From Methylorubrum salsuginis (GTDB taxonomy: Bacteria; Pseudomonadota; Alphaproteobacteria; Rhizobiales; Beijerinckiaceae), in assembly GCF_900114375.1 (NCBI RefSeq), contig NZ_FOSV01000015.1:1-64000 (forward strand): DNA of 64,000 bases. The letters are read 5' to 3'. The translations under genes and the position numbers were made by a program. Position 1 is the first letter of the stretch; each line of letters starts with the position of its first letter. The notes beneath the pieces were generated by a model, which had not been told where the DNA came from, ran no database searches, and worked only from the letters and a program-made list of their open reading frames with translations. Of this stretch, positions 35,236 to 43,355 are shown piece after piece.

Positions 35236-35715
35236 TCAGGGCTCGATCGCGAAATTCGGACCCCACTCAGCGGTCATGACTGTGGTACGAATGACGAGCG
35301 GTGTCACCTTACTTGCCGTCCAAGAGAGGGTACCTACGCCCAAATCATTTATTTTGAAAAGATAAGTTTCAGAAAAATTCGACCCACGAGCTGATATCAA
35401 AAACGCCATATCCTGCTTGCTAAAATTATTCAGAGATGCATTGTACCCCTCCCTGAGGTAACTGCGCACCCCATTGCCATCCCTCATGATAATATCAATC
35501 TTATTTTCATCATTGATATAAGCAGTTATGCGACCATTATCAAATCCATCTTTCTTCCATCCGCCCTGGCCTGGACCAACGATCCCAGTCTCGAAGTAGT
35601 AGCTTTGCCCAGTCGAAGGACCGCATCGTGCCAAGATTGAGGCTGCTCTGACGCCTCCGGCGGTGGTAAGCGTCAGAGCGGCGGCGAGAAGAACACCGTA
35701 TTGGTCGAGGTGCAT
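35236..35715 (-). CDS. Small secreted protein of unknown function, AT-richer than its surroundings
   Basis: A 159-residue protein with a signal peptide (VLLAAALTLTTAGGVRA) and a mature part beginning near SILARCGPSTG. The rest is beta-rich with many Asn, Gly and aromatic residues (SYYFETGIVG, GRITAYINDENKIDIIM, GTLSWTASKV), and no family is recognised. The DNA is visibly richer in A and T than everything around it and uses codons that are rare elsewhere in the window, a sign of recent transfer. Its ATG is 3 bases past the hicB stop on the same strand, so it may be the third gene of the hicA-hicB operon. A toxin, inhibitor or surface role is possible, but nothing in the sequence decides. Confidence 0.7.
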   Translation of the reverse strand: MHLDQYGVLLAAALTLTTAGGVRAASILARCGPSTGQSYYFETGIVGPGQGGWKKDGFDNGRITAYINDENKIDIIMRDGNGVRSYLREGYNASLNNFSKQDMAFLISARGSNFSETYLFKINDLGVGTLSWTASKVTPLVIRTTVMTAEWGPNFAIEP

Positions 35716-35718
35716 CGT

Positions 35719-35943
35719 TTAGGCCCGCCGCGCGGTGACTTCGGCGGGCGCCGGCACCGCGCGCCCGAGACGCCGCGCCGCCGCGATCCAACATTCGATG
35801 GCATCCTCGACATTCGCCATGGCCTGCTCGACCGTGTCCCCGTCCGACATGCAGCCGGGAAGGTCGGGCACGGTCGCGTGCCATCCCCCGCCCTCCGAGG
35901 CGGGCAGCCAGTCCAGCCTGACGTAGTAGTCACGAACGAACAT
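35719..35943 (-). CDS. hicB: HicB-family antitoxin
   Basis: A 74-residue protein with the HicB partial RNase H-like fold: an early YYVRLDWLPASEGG strand, then WHATVPDLPGCMSDGDTVEQAMANVEDAIECWI, here split by eye into the PDLPGC strand and the EQAMANVEDAIE helix. No C-terminal DNA-binding domain is visible, so this is the short form of HicB. I start at ATG 35943, six codons inside the longest frame, which leaves a 14-base overlap with the end of hicA. HicB neutralises the HicA mRNA interferase. Confidence 0.88.
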   Translation of the reverse strand: MFVRDYYVRLDWLPASEGGGWHATVPDLPGCMSDGDTVEQAMANVEDAIECWIAAARRLGRAVPAPAEVTARRA

Positions 35944-36190
35944 CGGACGAGTCCCTGACACGATCCACGAAGGCGACGAGCTTCCTGATGTAGACCGGCC
36001 GGATCGGCCGCTTGAACGGCACGGTCAGAATTTCGGGCAGGCTCGGATGCGACAGGTCGTAATGTGAGCCCCGTGCCGGCGGGTGGCAAGCAATGCCGAA
36101 GGCACGACAGACGGCCTCCACGTCGGCAATGGTCCAATCCCCCAACGGGTTGTTCCGCATCGCCTCAAGGCGCTTCTCGGCTTGGCTCAT
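35930..36190 (-). CDS. hicA: HicA-family mRNA interferase toxin
   Basis: An 86-residue toxin with the double-stranded-RNA-binding-like HicA fold. The key region reads ACHPPARGSHYDLSHPS, where the glycine-serine-histidine is the catalytic motif, followed by LTVPFKRPIRPVYIRKLVAFV. Before it is a helix WTIADVEAVCRAFG. This is slightly longer than classical HicA (about 60) because of an N-terminal helix (QAEKRLEAMRNNP) found in many relatives. I start at ATG 36190. The gene comes first in the hicA-hicB order and its end overlaps hicB. Confidence 0.88.
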   Translation of the reverse strand: MSQAEKRLEAMRNNPLGDWTIADVEAVCRAFGIACHPPARGSHYDLSHPSLPEILTVPFKRPIRPVYIRKLVAFVDRVRDSSDVRS

Positions 36191-36383
36191 GAAGGCGACC
36201 GTGAGGGTGACGAGGCGCAACTGTCGAACTCAACGGAAGATAGCACCGGCTCAGGCCACAGTTGAACACCCATCATCGATCAAGGCGCGCGCCGATCCGG
36301 CCGGCTTCGCTCGCGGGTCCAAGCCTCACACCGACGACGCGATCTGCTATGGGCGGCGCTCCCCGCGAACCCGGAGCCCGCCG

Positions 36384-37556
36384 ATGCCGACCGAGTCCAG
36401 CCTCTCGCTCTCGCGCCGGGCCGAAGCCGTCGCGCCCTTCCTCGCCATGGACGTGATGGCCGAGGCCGGCGCGCGCGCGCGGCGCGGGGAGGGGGTGATC
36501 CACATGGAGGTCGGCCAGCCCTCGGCCCCGGCCCCGCGGGCGGTGATTGCGGCGGCGCAAGCCGCACTCGCCGACGGGCGCATCCCGTACACCGAGGCGC
36601 TCGGGATGCCGGTCTTGCGCGAGCGCATCGTGCGCCACTACGCCGAGACCTACGGCGTTCGGATCGCGCCGGAGCGGGTCGTGGTGACGACGGGATCGTC
36701 GGCGGGCTTCGTGCTCGCCTTCCTCGCCCTGTTCGACGCGGGCGCGCGGGTCGGCGTGCCGTGCCCCGGCTATCCGGCCTATCACGGCATCCTGAACGCC
36801 CTCGACCTGATCCCGCAGCCGATGATCCTGCGGGCGGAGGATCGCTTCGCCCCCACCAGCGCCTTGCTGCGGGAGGTCCACGCGGCGAAAAACCTCTCGG
36901 GGGTTCTGGTGATGAGCCCGGCCAACCCGTCGGGCACGGTGATCGAGCCGGCCCGCCTCGCCGAGCTCTGCGCCACCGCGCGGGACTTACGCCTGCCGTT
37001 CATCTCCGACGAGATCTATCACGGCCTCAGCTACGGCGTGCCGACCGCGACCGCGCTGGCGTTCGACCCGGAGGCGGTCGTGATCAACTCGTTCTCGAAG
37101 TTCTACTGCATGACCGGCTGGCGCATCGGCTGGATGGTGGTGCCGGAGGCGTTGGTGCGACCGATCGAGCGGCTGGCCCAGAACCTCTACATCTCGGCGC
37201 CCTACCTGTCGCAGGTGGCGGCGCTGGCGGCCTTCGACGCGCTCGACGAGATCGGCGCCGTGCGCGACGGCTACGCCCGCAACCGCGCCCTGCTCCTCGA
37301 CGCGCTGCCGGGCCTGGGCTTTTCCGGCATCCACCCGGTGGACGGCGCCTTCTACCTCTACGCCGACATCGCGAAACTCTCGGGCGACGCCACCGACTTC
37401 TGCCGCCGCATGCTCGCCGAGACCGGCGTGGCGGCGACCCCGGGCCTCGATTTCGATCCGGGGGAGGGCGGGCACCACGTCCGCTTCTCCTTCGCGGGCT
37501 CGGAAGAGGCGTGCCGCGAGGCGGTGGTGCGGATCAGGGGGTGGTTGGGGCGGTAG
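36384..37556 (+). CDS. Class I/II pyridoxal-phosphate aminotransferase
   Basis: Cytosolic PLP enzyme of 390 residues. The family core is clear: VGQPSAPAPRAVIAAA at the N terminus, VVTTGSSAGFVLAFLAL at the cofactor phosphate-binding loop, SPANPSGTVIE with the Asn contact, FISDEIYHGL with the Asp/Tyr contacts, and the PLP lysine in INSFSKFYCMTGWRIGW. The closing arginine is in HHVRFSFAG. This is the AspC/ArAT-like fold, but amino acid preference cannot be read. ATG 36384 is used because CGGAG lies 7 bases before it; the upstream frame is not conserved-looking. The gene stands alone. Confidence 0.9.
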   Translation: MPTESSLSLSRRAEAVAPFLAMDVMAEAGARARRGEGVIHMEVGQPSAPAPRAVIAAAQAALADGRIPYTEALGMPVLRERIVRHYAETYGVRIAPERVVVTTGSSAGFVLAFLALFDAGARVGVPCPGYPAYHGILNALDLIPQPMILRAEDRFAPTSALLREVHAAKNLSGVLVMSPANPSGTVIEPARLAELCATARDLRLPFISDEIYHGLSYGVPTATALAFDPEAVVINSFSKFYCMTGWRIGWMVVPEALVRPIERLAQNLYISAPYLSQVAALAAFDALDEIGAVRDGYARNRALLLDALPGLGFSGIHPVDGAFYLYADIAKLSGDATDFCRRMLAETGVAATPGLDFDPGEGGHHVRFSFAGSEEACREAVVRIRGWLGR

Positions 37557-37860
37557 ACGGGCCATCGCTCCACCCTGAACGGGGGAGGGCGCCGAAAGGC
37601 GCAGACCGATCACATTCAACGGGTCGGATGCAACTGCATCCCCCCTCTCCCGGCACACGGGAAGAGGCCTGCATGGACCTCGTCGCCCACGCATGACACG
37701 GCGGCGAAGCCGCCGCGGGGTGAAGGGGCTTCGACGGAAGAGGCTCGTCCCAAACCTCCCCCTCACCTTCGGCAGCCGCCTCGCCGCATCGACGAAAGGG
37801 TCGGTGCGGCCCTCCCCCCGCGTGCGGGGAGAGGGAATGCGCGAGCAATGGGGCCGGGTA
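37557..37860. other. 304-base gap packed with palindromic repeats
   Basis: This is a convergent gap between the aminotransferase gene and rne. It holds an imperfect palindrome at 37644-37667 (cctct-cccg/cgggaagagg with a bulge) and a near-perfect one at 37810-37835. The sequence between them (gaaggggcttcg, then ctccccctcacc) looks like a mosaic of the same family. No gene is supported. The palindromes may act as terminators for both transcripts, but none has a T-run. Confidence 0.6.
37810..37835. repeat. GC-rich palindrome of repeat family B, copy 2
   Basis: The copy is ccctccccccgc/gcggggagaggg with one mismatch in the arms and the same right flank (aatgcgcg) as the copy at 14775-14800. It lies 26 bases beyond the rne stop codon. 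Confidence 0.75.
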
Positions 37861-40800
37861 TCACTCCCCGCCGAGGGCGGCCTTCGTGCGCGACCACCAG
37901 CCGGCCCGCTTCGGGCGGTTCGGGTCGGCGGGGGTGAGGACCACGGCCACCGGCTCGGGGGCGGGCTCGGGCGCCGGGGCGGATTGCGGCAGCGCTTCCG
38001 CGGCGACCGGCTCGGCCTCGGGGGCCGGGACGACCGGCGGCGGCGCAGCGGCGGCACCGTCGCGGGCATCGACCGAGACGGTGGTCACGTCGGCGGCAGG
38101 CACGGGCTCCTCGGGGCCGACCGGCAGGGTGTCGGCGGCGGTTTCTTCCGCGGGCGCGTCCGCCCGGACCGCATCCCGATCATCGGCCTGCGCCTCGGCC
38201 TCGCCGGAGGCCTCGTCCTGAACGCCCTCCTGCGCCTCGTCGCGGCTGCGGGCGCGGCCGCGACCGCCCCGGCGACCGCGGCGGCGGCGGCGGCCGTTGC
38301 CCTCGCCGTCCTCGTCGGCAGCCGTCTCGGTCGGCTCGGCGGCCTGTACGGCCTCACCGGTCACGGCCTCGCCGGCCTCCTCGGTGCCTTCGCCCTCCTC
38401 GGACTCGTCGGAGCCGTCCTGGCCCTCGTCGCCGTCTTGACCGTCTTGGCCGTTCTCCTCGCCGTCGGCGCGGGACTCGCCTTCGCCGCCCCGTCCGCCG
38501 CGACGGCGGCGACGACGGCGGCGGCGCCCGCCGCCCTCCTCGTTCGCTTCGGGTGCCGGACGGCTCTCGGCGGGCGCCTCCTCGGCCTCGGCCTCGATCA
38601 CCTCGTCCTCGACGACGTCGTCCTCGTCATCGTCGGCCTCGTAGGCCGGCGAGATCGCCACCGCCCGCACGCCCGTCACCGGGGCGGCGGTCTTCACCGC
38701 GAGGTCGCCGCGGTCGAGCGCGAACGGCGAGGTCGCGGCGAGCCGCTCGTCGGCCGAGACCGTGATCGTCACCGAGAAGCGCTGCTCCAAGTCGTAGAGG
38801 TGCGCCCGCTTCTGGTTGAGGATGTAGAGCGCCACCTCGGTGTGGGTGCGCAGGATCAGGTTGTGCGAGGCGGACTTGATCAGCGCCTCCTCCAGCGAGC
38901 GCAGGATGTGGAGCGCCACCGACGAGGTAGCCCGCACGAAGCCCGAACCGCCGCAATGGGCGCAGGGGATCGAGGAGGATTCGAGCACGCCGGTGCGGAT
39001 GCGCTGGCGGCTCATCTCCAGGAGGCCGAAGGGCGAGATGCGTCCGACCTGGATGCGGGCGCGGTCGTTCTTGAGCGCCTCGTTGAGCCGCTTCTCGACC
39101 GCGCGGTTGTTGCGCTTCTCCTCCATGTCGATGAAGTCGATCACGACGAGGCCGGCGAGATCGCGCAGGCGCACCTGGCGGGCGACCTCTTCGGCCGCCT
39201 CGAGGTTGGTCTTGAGCGCCGTGTCCTCGATGTCGTGCTCGCGCGTGGCGCGGCCCGAGTTCACGTCGATCGAGACCAGCGCCTCGGTCGGGTTGATCAC
39301 GAGGTAGCCGCCCGAGCGCAGGGCCACGTGGGTCGAGAACATCGCGTCGAGCTGCTGCTCGACGCCGTAGCGGGCGAACAGCGGCGCGACCTCGCGGTAG
39401 GGCTTCACGACCTTGGACTGGCCGGGCATCAGCATCCGCATGAAGTCCTTGGCCTCGCGGTAGGCGTCTTCGCCCGAGACCAGAACCTCGTCGAGGTCCT
39501 TGTTGTAGAGGTCGCGGATCGCCCGCTTGATCAGCGAGCCCTCCTCGTAGACGAGCGCCGGGGCGGTCGAGGACAAAGTCAGCTCGCGCACGCTCTCCCA
39601 CAGGCGCATCAGGTACTCGAAGTCGCGCTTGATCTCGGGCTTGGTGCGCGAGGCGCCGGCGGTGCGCAGGATGATCCCCATCCCCTCCGGCACGTCGAGG
39701 TCGGACACGACCTCCTTCAGGCGCTTGCGGTCGGCGGCTGAGGTGATCTTCCGGGAGATGCCGCCGCCGCGGCCGGTGTTGGGCATCAGCACCGAGTAGC
39801 GGCCGGCGAGCGACAGGTAGGTCGTGAGCGCCGCGCCCTTGGTGCCGCGCTCCTCCTTGACGACCTGCACCAGGATGATCTGGCGGCGCTTGATCACCTC
39901 CTGGATCTTGTACTGGCGGCGATAGGCGCGGGGGCGCTCGGGGAGCTCGGCCAGCGCGTCGCCCGCGCCGCCGACCTGGGCGACCTTCGGCTCGCCGTCC
40001 TCGTCGTGCTCCTCGTCGCCATCCTCGTCATCCTCGTCGGACTCGTCGTCCTCCTCAGAATCGTCGTCCTCGTCCGAATCCTCGTCGTCCTCGTCCTCGT
40101 CGGATTCTTCCGAATCCTCGTCCGCGTCGGGGGAGACCTCGCGAGCCTCCTCGGTGACGGGGGCGGAAGCCGCGACCGGCTCCGGCGCGGCCTCGGCGGG
40201 CGCAGCCTCGGAGGTGGGCTCGACGGCGGCAGGCTCGGCAGACTCGACCGGCGGGTTCGGCGCCTCGGAGATCGCGGCGATGTCGGAGGGCTCGACCTTC
40301 GGCTCGGCGGGCTCGGACGGCGCCGCCTCGGCGCCGGGCTCAAGCGCCGATTCGGGGAGCGCCGCGGAGGCGTCGCCGCCCGGCACGGGGGTCGCGTCCG
40401 GGGCAGTCTCGGAGGCACCAGCCTCGCCGCCCTCCGCGACGATCGCCGCACGCACGGCCTCGATCGCCTCCGGCGACTCGGAATCGGCGGCCGGGCCCTC
40501 GCCGGGCACGGCGGTGTCGGGGCTCACGGCCGACTCCGAAGAATCCTCGGCGGAGACGGTCTCGTCGCCGCGCGCGCCGCGGGCCTCGGCCCGGCGCCCG
40601 CGCGAGCGGCGACCCCGCGTGCGGCGCTCCTCGCGCTCGCGGTGCTCCTCCTCCTCGCGCGCCTCGGCCTCCAGCAGGGCGAGGCGGTCGGCCATCGGAA
40701 TCTGGTAATAGTCCGGATGGATCTCGTTGAAGGCGAGGAAGCCGTGGCGGTTGCCGCCGTACTCGACGAAGGCCGCCTGGAGCGAGGGCTCCACCCGGGT

Positions 40801-40944
40801 CACCTTGGCGAGGTAGATGTTGCCCCGCAGAGGCCGGCGATTGGCGGCCTCGAAGTCGAATTCCTCGACCCTAGAGCCGTGGACCGTGACGACCCGGGTC
40901 TCCTCCGGATGCGTCGCATCGATGAGCATCTTGTTGTTGGCCAT
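37861..40944 (-). CDS. rne: Ribonuclease E
   Basis: Essential endoribonuclease that starts mRNA decay and processes rRNA and tRNA precursors, 1027 residues. The S1 RNA-binding domain starts at RRPLRGNIYLAKV and is split by a highly acidic insertion (about 90-330, long runs of Asp, Glu and Ser), resuming near PRAYRRQYKIQEVI. Catalytic magnesium ligands lie in VSIDVNSG (about residue 556) and VVIDFIDM (about 602). The zinc-link motif is CAHCGGSGFVR (about 664). The C-terminal scaffold from about 770 is disordered, with Arg-rich (RRRRRRRRRGG-type) and acidic tracts. The insertion is a known trait of rhizobial-type RNase E. A 662-base leader before it is consistent with autoregulation through the 5' UTR. 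Confidence 0.96.
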   Translation of the reverse strand: MANNKMLIDATHPEETRVVTVHGSRVEEFDFEAANRRPLRGNIYLAKVTRVEPSLQAAFVEYGGNRHGFLAFNEIHPDYYQIPMADRLALLEAEAREEEEHREREERRTRGRRSRGRRAEARGARGDETVSAEDSSESAVSPDTAVPGEGPAADSESPEAIEAVRAAIVAEGGEAGASETAPDATPVPGGDASAALPESALEPGAEAAPSEPAEPKVEPSDIAAISEAPNPPVESAEPAAVEPTSEAAPAEAAPEPVAASAPVTEEAREVSPDADEDSEESDEDEDDEDSDEDDDSEEDDESDEDDEDGDEEHDEDGEPKVAQVGGAGDALAELPERPRAYRRQYKIQEVIKRRQIILVQVVKEERGTKGAALTTYLSLAGRYSVLMPNTGRGGGISRKITSAADRKRLKEVVSDLDVPEGMGIILRTAGASRTKPEIKRDFEYLMRLWESVRELTLSSTAPALVYEEGSLIKRAIRDLYNKDLDEVLVSGEDAYREAKDFMRMLMPGQSKVVKPYREVAPLFARYGVEQQLDAMFSTHVALRSGGYLVINPTEALVSIDVNSGRATREHDIEDTALKTNLEAAEEVARQVRLRDLAGLVVIDFIDMEEKRNNRAVEKRLNEALKNDRARIQVGRISPFGLLEMSRQRIRTGVLESSSIPCAHCGGSGFVRATSSVALHILRSLEEALIKSASHNLILRTHTEVALYILNQKRAHLYDLEQRFSVTITVSADERLAATSPFALDRGDLAVKTAAPVTGVRAVAISPAYEADDDEDDVVEDEVIEAEAEEAPAESRPAPEANEEGGGRRRRRRRRRGGRGGEGESRADGEENGQDGQDGDEGQDGSDESEEGEGTEEAGEAVTGEAVQAAEPTETAADEDGEGNGRRRRRGRRGGRGRARSRDEAQEGVQDEASGEAEAQADDRDAVRADAPAEETAADTLPVGPEEPVPAADVTTVSVDARDGAAAAPPPVVPAPEAEPVAAEALPQSAPAPEPAPEPVAVVLTPADPNRPKRAGWWSRTKAALGGE

Positions 40945-41606
40945 GACGTGCTTTCGACATGGCGGCCGACGTCGTTTCCCTCGAGCGCGCGCCGCGTGGT
41001 CCCGGCGGCGCCGCCCCCGGCCTCAGGGCCGAAAGGGGAGTGGCGCATGCCGGCCTCGTCGCCGAGGTCGCGGAAGCTGCGGGGAGGGGATTGCCGTCAA
41101 CCGCCGTAAGGCGCCGGGCATCGGCGCGCTGGGGGTTGAACAGGGCCGGCACGAGGGGAGACGCGGAGCGACGCGGGAACCGCGCGCCACGAGCACGAGC
41201 AACGGCAACCGATGCTGTGCGTCCTCCCATCCTTGAACCGGCCTCGCGAAAACAGCGGACCGGCGAGCGGCCCTATGGGATTTCATGGGCGCGACGCTCC
41301 CCGGAAACGCCCGAAGAGGCCGCGAATGCCGTGACTCCCGCCCGGATGCCGGGAGGCGCGGAAGCGACGCTGAAGCAATTCGAGCGAGGCGGGCACCGTC
41401 ACGGGACCCAGGCGTCCCCGAGGGCCGCCGAAGCGCCGGCTCGGGAATGGGGTCGATACCATTACAGAGTGTCGCGGGATGAATGCAAGGGGCTCATGCG
41501 TTGACGCAGCCCTTGTCGCCCGGCTCGGAGAAGGCCCGATCGCCCGCGAACCCGTTGGCCTCAAGCGGGATTTCACGATGGATAGCTACCTGTGGGGAGG
41601 GTCGCG
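40945..41606. other. 662-base divergent region: probable long rne leader and promoters
   Basis: No convincing gene is present between rne and the Rmf/CrpP-like gene. A 181-codon plus-strand frame covers most of it but has shadow-like composition and no domain. RNase E mRNAs in other bacteria have long structured leaders through which the enzyme controls its own level, so part of this region may be such a leader. I did not find a clear single dominant hairpin. Confidence 0.5.
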
Positions 41607-41792
41607 GTGTCGTTCCCGGAAAAGTCGCTCGCATCTATCGCCAGGGAAGGGCGTCAGGCCCGCTACCGGGGCGACCCGTCCGAGGCCAATCCCTACCCGG
41701 AGGGCTCGGACGACCACGCCGCCTGGAAGCGGGCCTGGGAGTGCCCCGACGGCGAGGCCACAGAGGCGCAGGCGCCCGACAGCTGCGCCTGA
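41607..41792 (+). CDS. Small Rmf/CrpP-family-like protein, paralogue 2
   Basis: A 61-residue protein with the same core as the protein at 2954-3124: EGRQARYRGDPSEANPYPEG, then SDDHAAWKRAWE. It carries a longer acidic C-terminal tail with two cysteines, one in AWECPDG and one in DSCA. I use the GTG at 41607, 6 bases after GGGGAGGG; a GTG five codons upstream is possible. It lies divergently from rne and 115 bases before amiC. A link to ribosome hibernation is by family motif only. Confidence 0.7.
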   Translation: MSFPEKSLASIAREGRQARYRGDPSEANPYPEGSDDHAAWKRAWECPDGEATEAQAPDSCA

Positions 41793-41907
41793 GGGCAGTG
41801 TCGCGCCGGCACAACAGCATCCGGGCAACCGACGCGCACGCGGTGAGGAACGGTTAACCATCCCGGCCGTATCTCGTATCGGAGGCTCCCGGAACCTTGG
41901 CCGACCG

Positions 41908-43200
41908 ATGCAGCCCCGCGCCCGCACCTTTCGTCTTGGACTTCTCCGCTCCCTGGCCCTGACGGGGAGCCTGCTCGCGCTTGTCGCGAGCCCGCTCCTG
42001 TCCGGCCCGGCGCCGGCGCAGGATGGCCCTGCCCGCAACGCGGCGGTCGCCATCGCGGCCGATCTCGCGAGCCAGGGCGGGACGACCAAGCTCGTCCTCA
42101 CCCTCTCGAAACCGGTCGAGGCCCGCGCCTTCGTGATGGAGCGGCCCGACCGCGCCGTGATCGACCTGCCCGAGGTGAACTTCCAGCTCGGCCCGGAAGC
42201 CGGGCGCAAGCGGGACGGCGTCGTCGCCTCCTTCCGCTACGGGCTGTTCGCCCCGGGCCGCTCGCGCATCGTCGTCGATCTCGCCGGCCCGGCGGTGGTC
42301 GAGGGGATCGAGACCGCGACGACCCGCGCCGGGGCGACCCTCGTCACCATTCCCTTCCGCCGGGTCGAGCGCGACGCCTTCCGCAAGGCGTCGGTCGCGG
42401 GCGATCCGAACCCGTCGGCGGCCAAGGCCCCGGCCCCGGGGGAGGCCGCCGACACCCGGCCCCTGATCGTGGTCGATGCGGGCCACGGCGGCATCGATCC
42501 CGGCGCCATCGCGGCGACCGGCGTCTACGAGAAGGACATCGTGTTCGGCTTCGCCCAGGCGCTCGTCCAGCGCCTGGAGGCGACCGGCCGCTACCGCATC
42601 GCCATGACCCGCGACCGCGACGTGTTCGTGGCCCTGTCCGAACGGGTCCGCATCGCCCGCGAGGCCAAGGCGGACCTGTTCGTGTCGATCCACGCCGATT
42701 CGATCTCCTCGGCCCCGCAGGTGAAGGGCGCTACGATCTATACCGGCTCCGAGAAGGCGACCGACGGCGAATCGGCGCGGCTGGCCGAGCGCGAGAACAA
42801 GGCCGACGCCGCGGGCGGGTCCGACGCAGGGGAGGGGGCCAGCGACGTCGCCGACATCCTGCAGGAACTGACGCTGCGCGAGACCCGCGGCTTCTCGGCG
42901 GGCTTCGCCGGCAAGCTCATGGGCCAGCTCTCGCCCGTCATGGAGATGAGCACGAAGCCCCACCGGGAGGCGGGCTTCCGGGTGCTGCGCTCGCCCGACG
43001 TTCCGTCCGTGCTGGTCGAACTCGGCTACCTGTCGAGCAAGAGCGACCTCGAGAAGCTGCTCTCGGAGGAGTGGCGCACCAAGGTGACGGGCGCGATGGC
43101 GAAAGCCATCGACCTGTTCTTCGCCGGCCGGGCGACGCTGTCCCGCCCCACGGCCGCCAGCCCGCGCAAGGCGGCCTCCATCGCCCCAGTTTCACCATAG
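41908..43200 (+). CDS. amiC: N-acetylmuramoyl-L-alanine amidase
   Basis: Periplasmic zinc amidase that cuts the bond between MurNAc and the first alanine of the peptide stem, used in daughter-cell separation. The 430-residue protein has a signal peptide (SLALTGSLLALVAS), an N-terminal AMIN domain (about 45-140), then the Amidase_3 domain opening with PLIVVDAGHGGIDPGA, where the histidine is a zinc ligand. Further ligands and catalysis lie in GVYEKDIVFGF (Glu), LFVSIHADSI (His) and VLVELGYLSS (Glu). ATG 41908 gives an immediate signal peptide. The rne-amiC-mrcA order is common in alphaproteobacteria. Confidence 0.94.
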   Translation: MQPRARTFRLGLLRSLALTGSLLALVASPLLSGPAPAQDGPARNAAVAIAADLASQGGTTKLVLTLSKPVEARAFVMERPDRAVIDLPEVNFQLGPEAGRKRDGVVASFRYGLFAPGRSRIVVDLAGPAVVEGIETATTRAGATLVTIPFRRVERDAFRKASVAGDPNPSAAKAPAPGEAADTRPLIVVDAGHGGIDPGAIAATGVYEKDIVFGFAQALVQRLEATGRYRIAMTRDRDVFVALSERVRIAREAKADLFVSIHADSISSAPQVKGATIYTGSEKATDGESARLAERENKADAAGGSDAGEGASDVADILQELTLRETRGFSAGFAGKLMGQLSPVMEMSTKPHREAGFRVLRSPDVPSVLVELGYLSSKSDLEKLLSEEWRTKVTGAMAKAIDLFFAGRATLSRPTAASPRKAASIAPVSP

Positions 43201-43355
43201 AACCGGTGTCGATACGGGGCCTTCACGAGAGGCCCCCGTCCGCTTCACGCCGCGCGGCTCGGGCTCGGCCTCGACACGAGCCCTGAGCCGGCCGGCCCTC
43301 ACGTGCCGAGCCCGAGCCTCAAGCGCGCAGCGGACGAGCGACGGACGGACACCGG

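Noticed and set aside
35236..36190. Prophage or insertion-sequence island around hicAB
   Set aside because: No integrase, transposase, terminal repeats or tRNA target is visible; only composition and the toxin-antitoxin pair suggest transfer.
40959..41504. 181-codon frame in the gap upstream of rne
   Set aside because: No ribosome binding site, no recognisable motif, shadow-like composition; more likely untranslated leader of the divergent genes.
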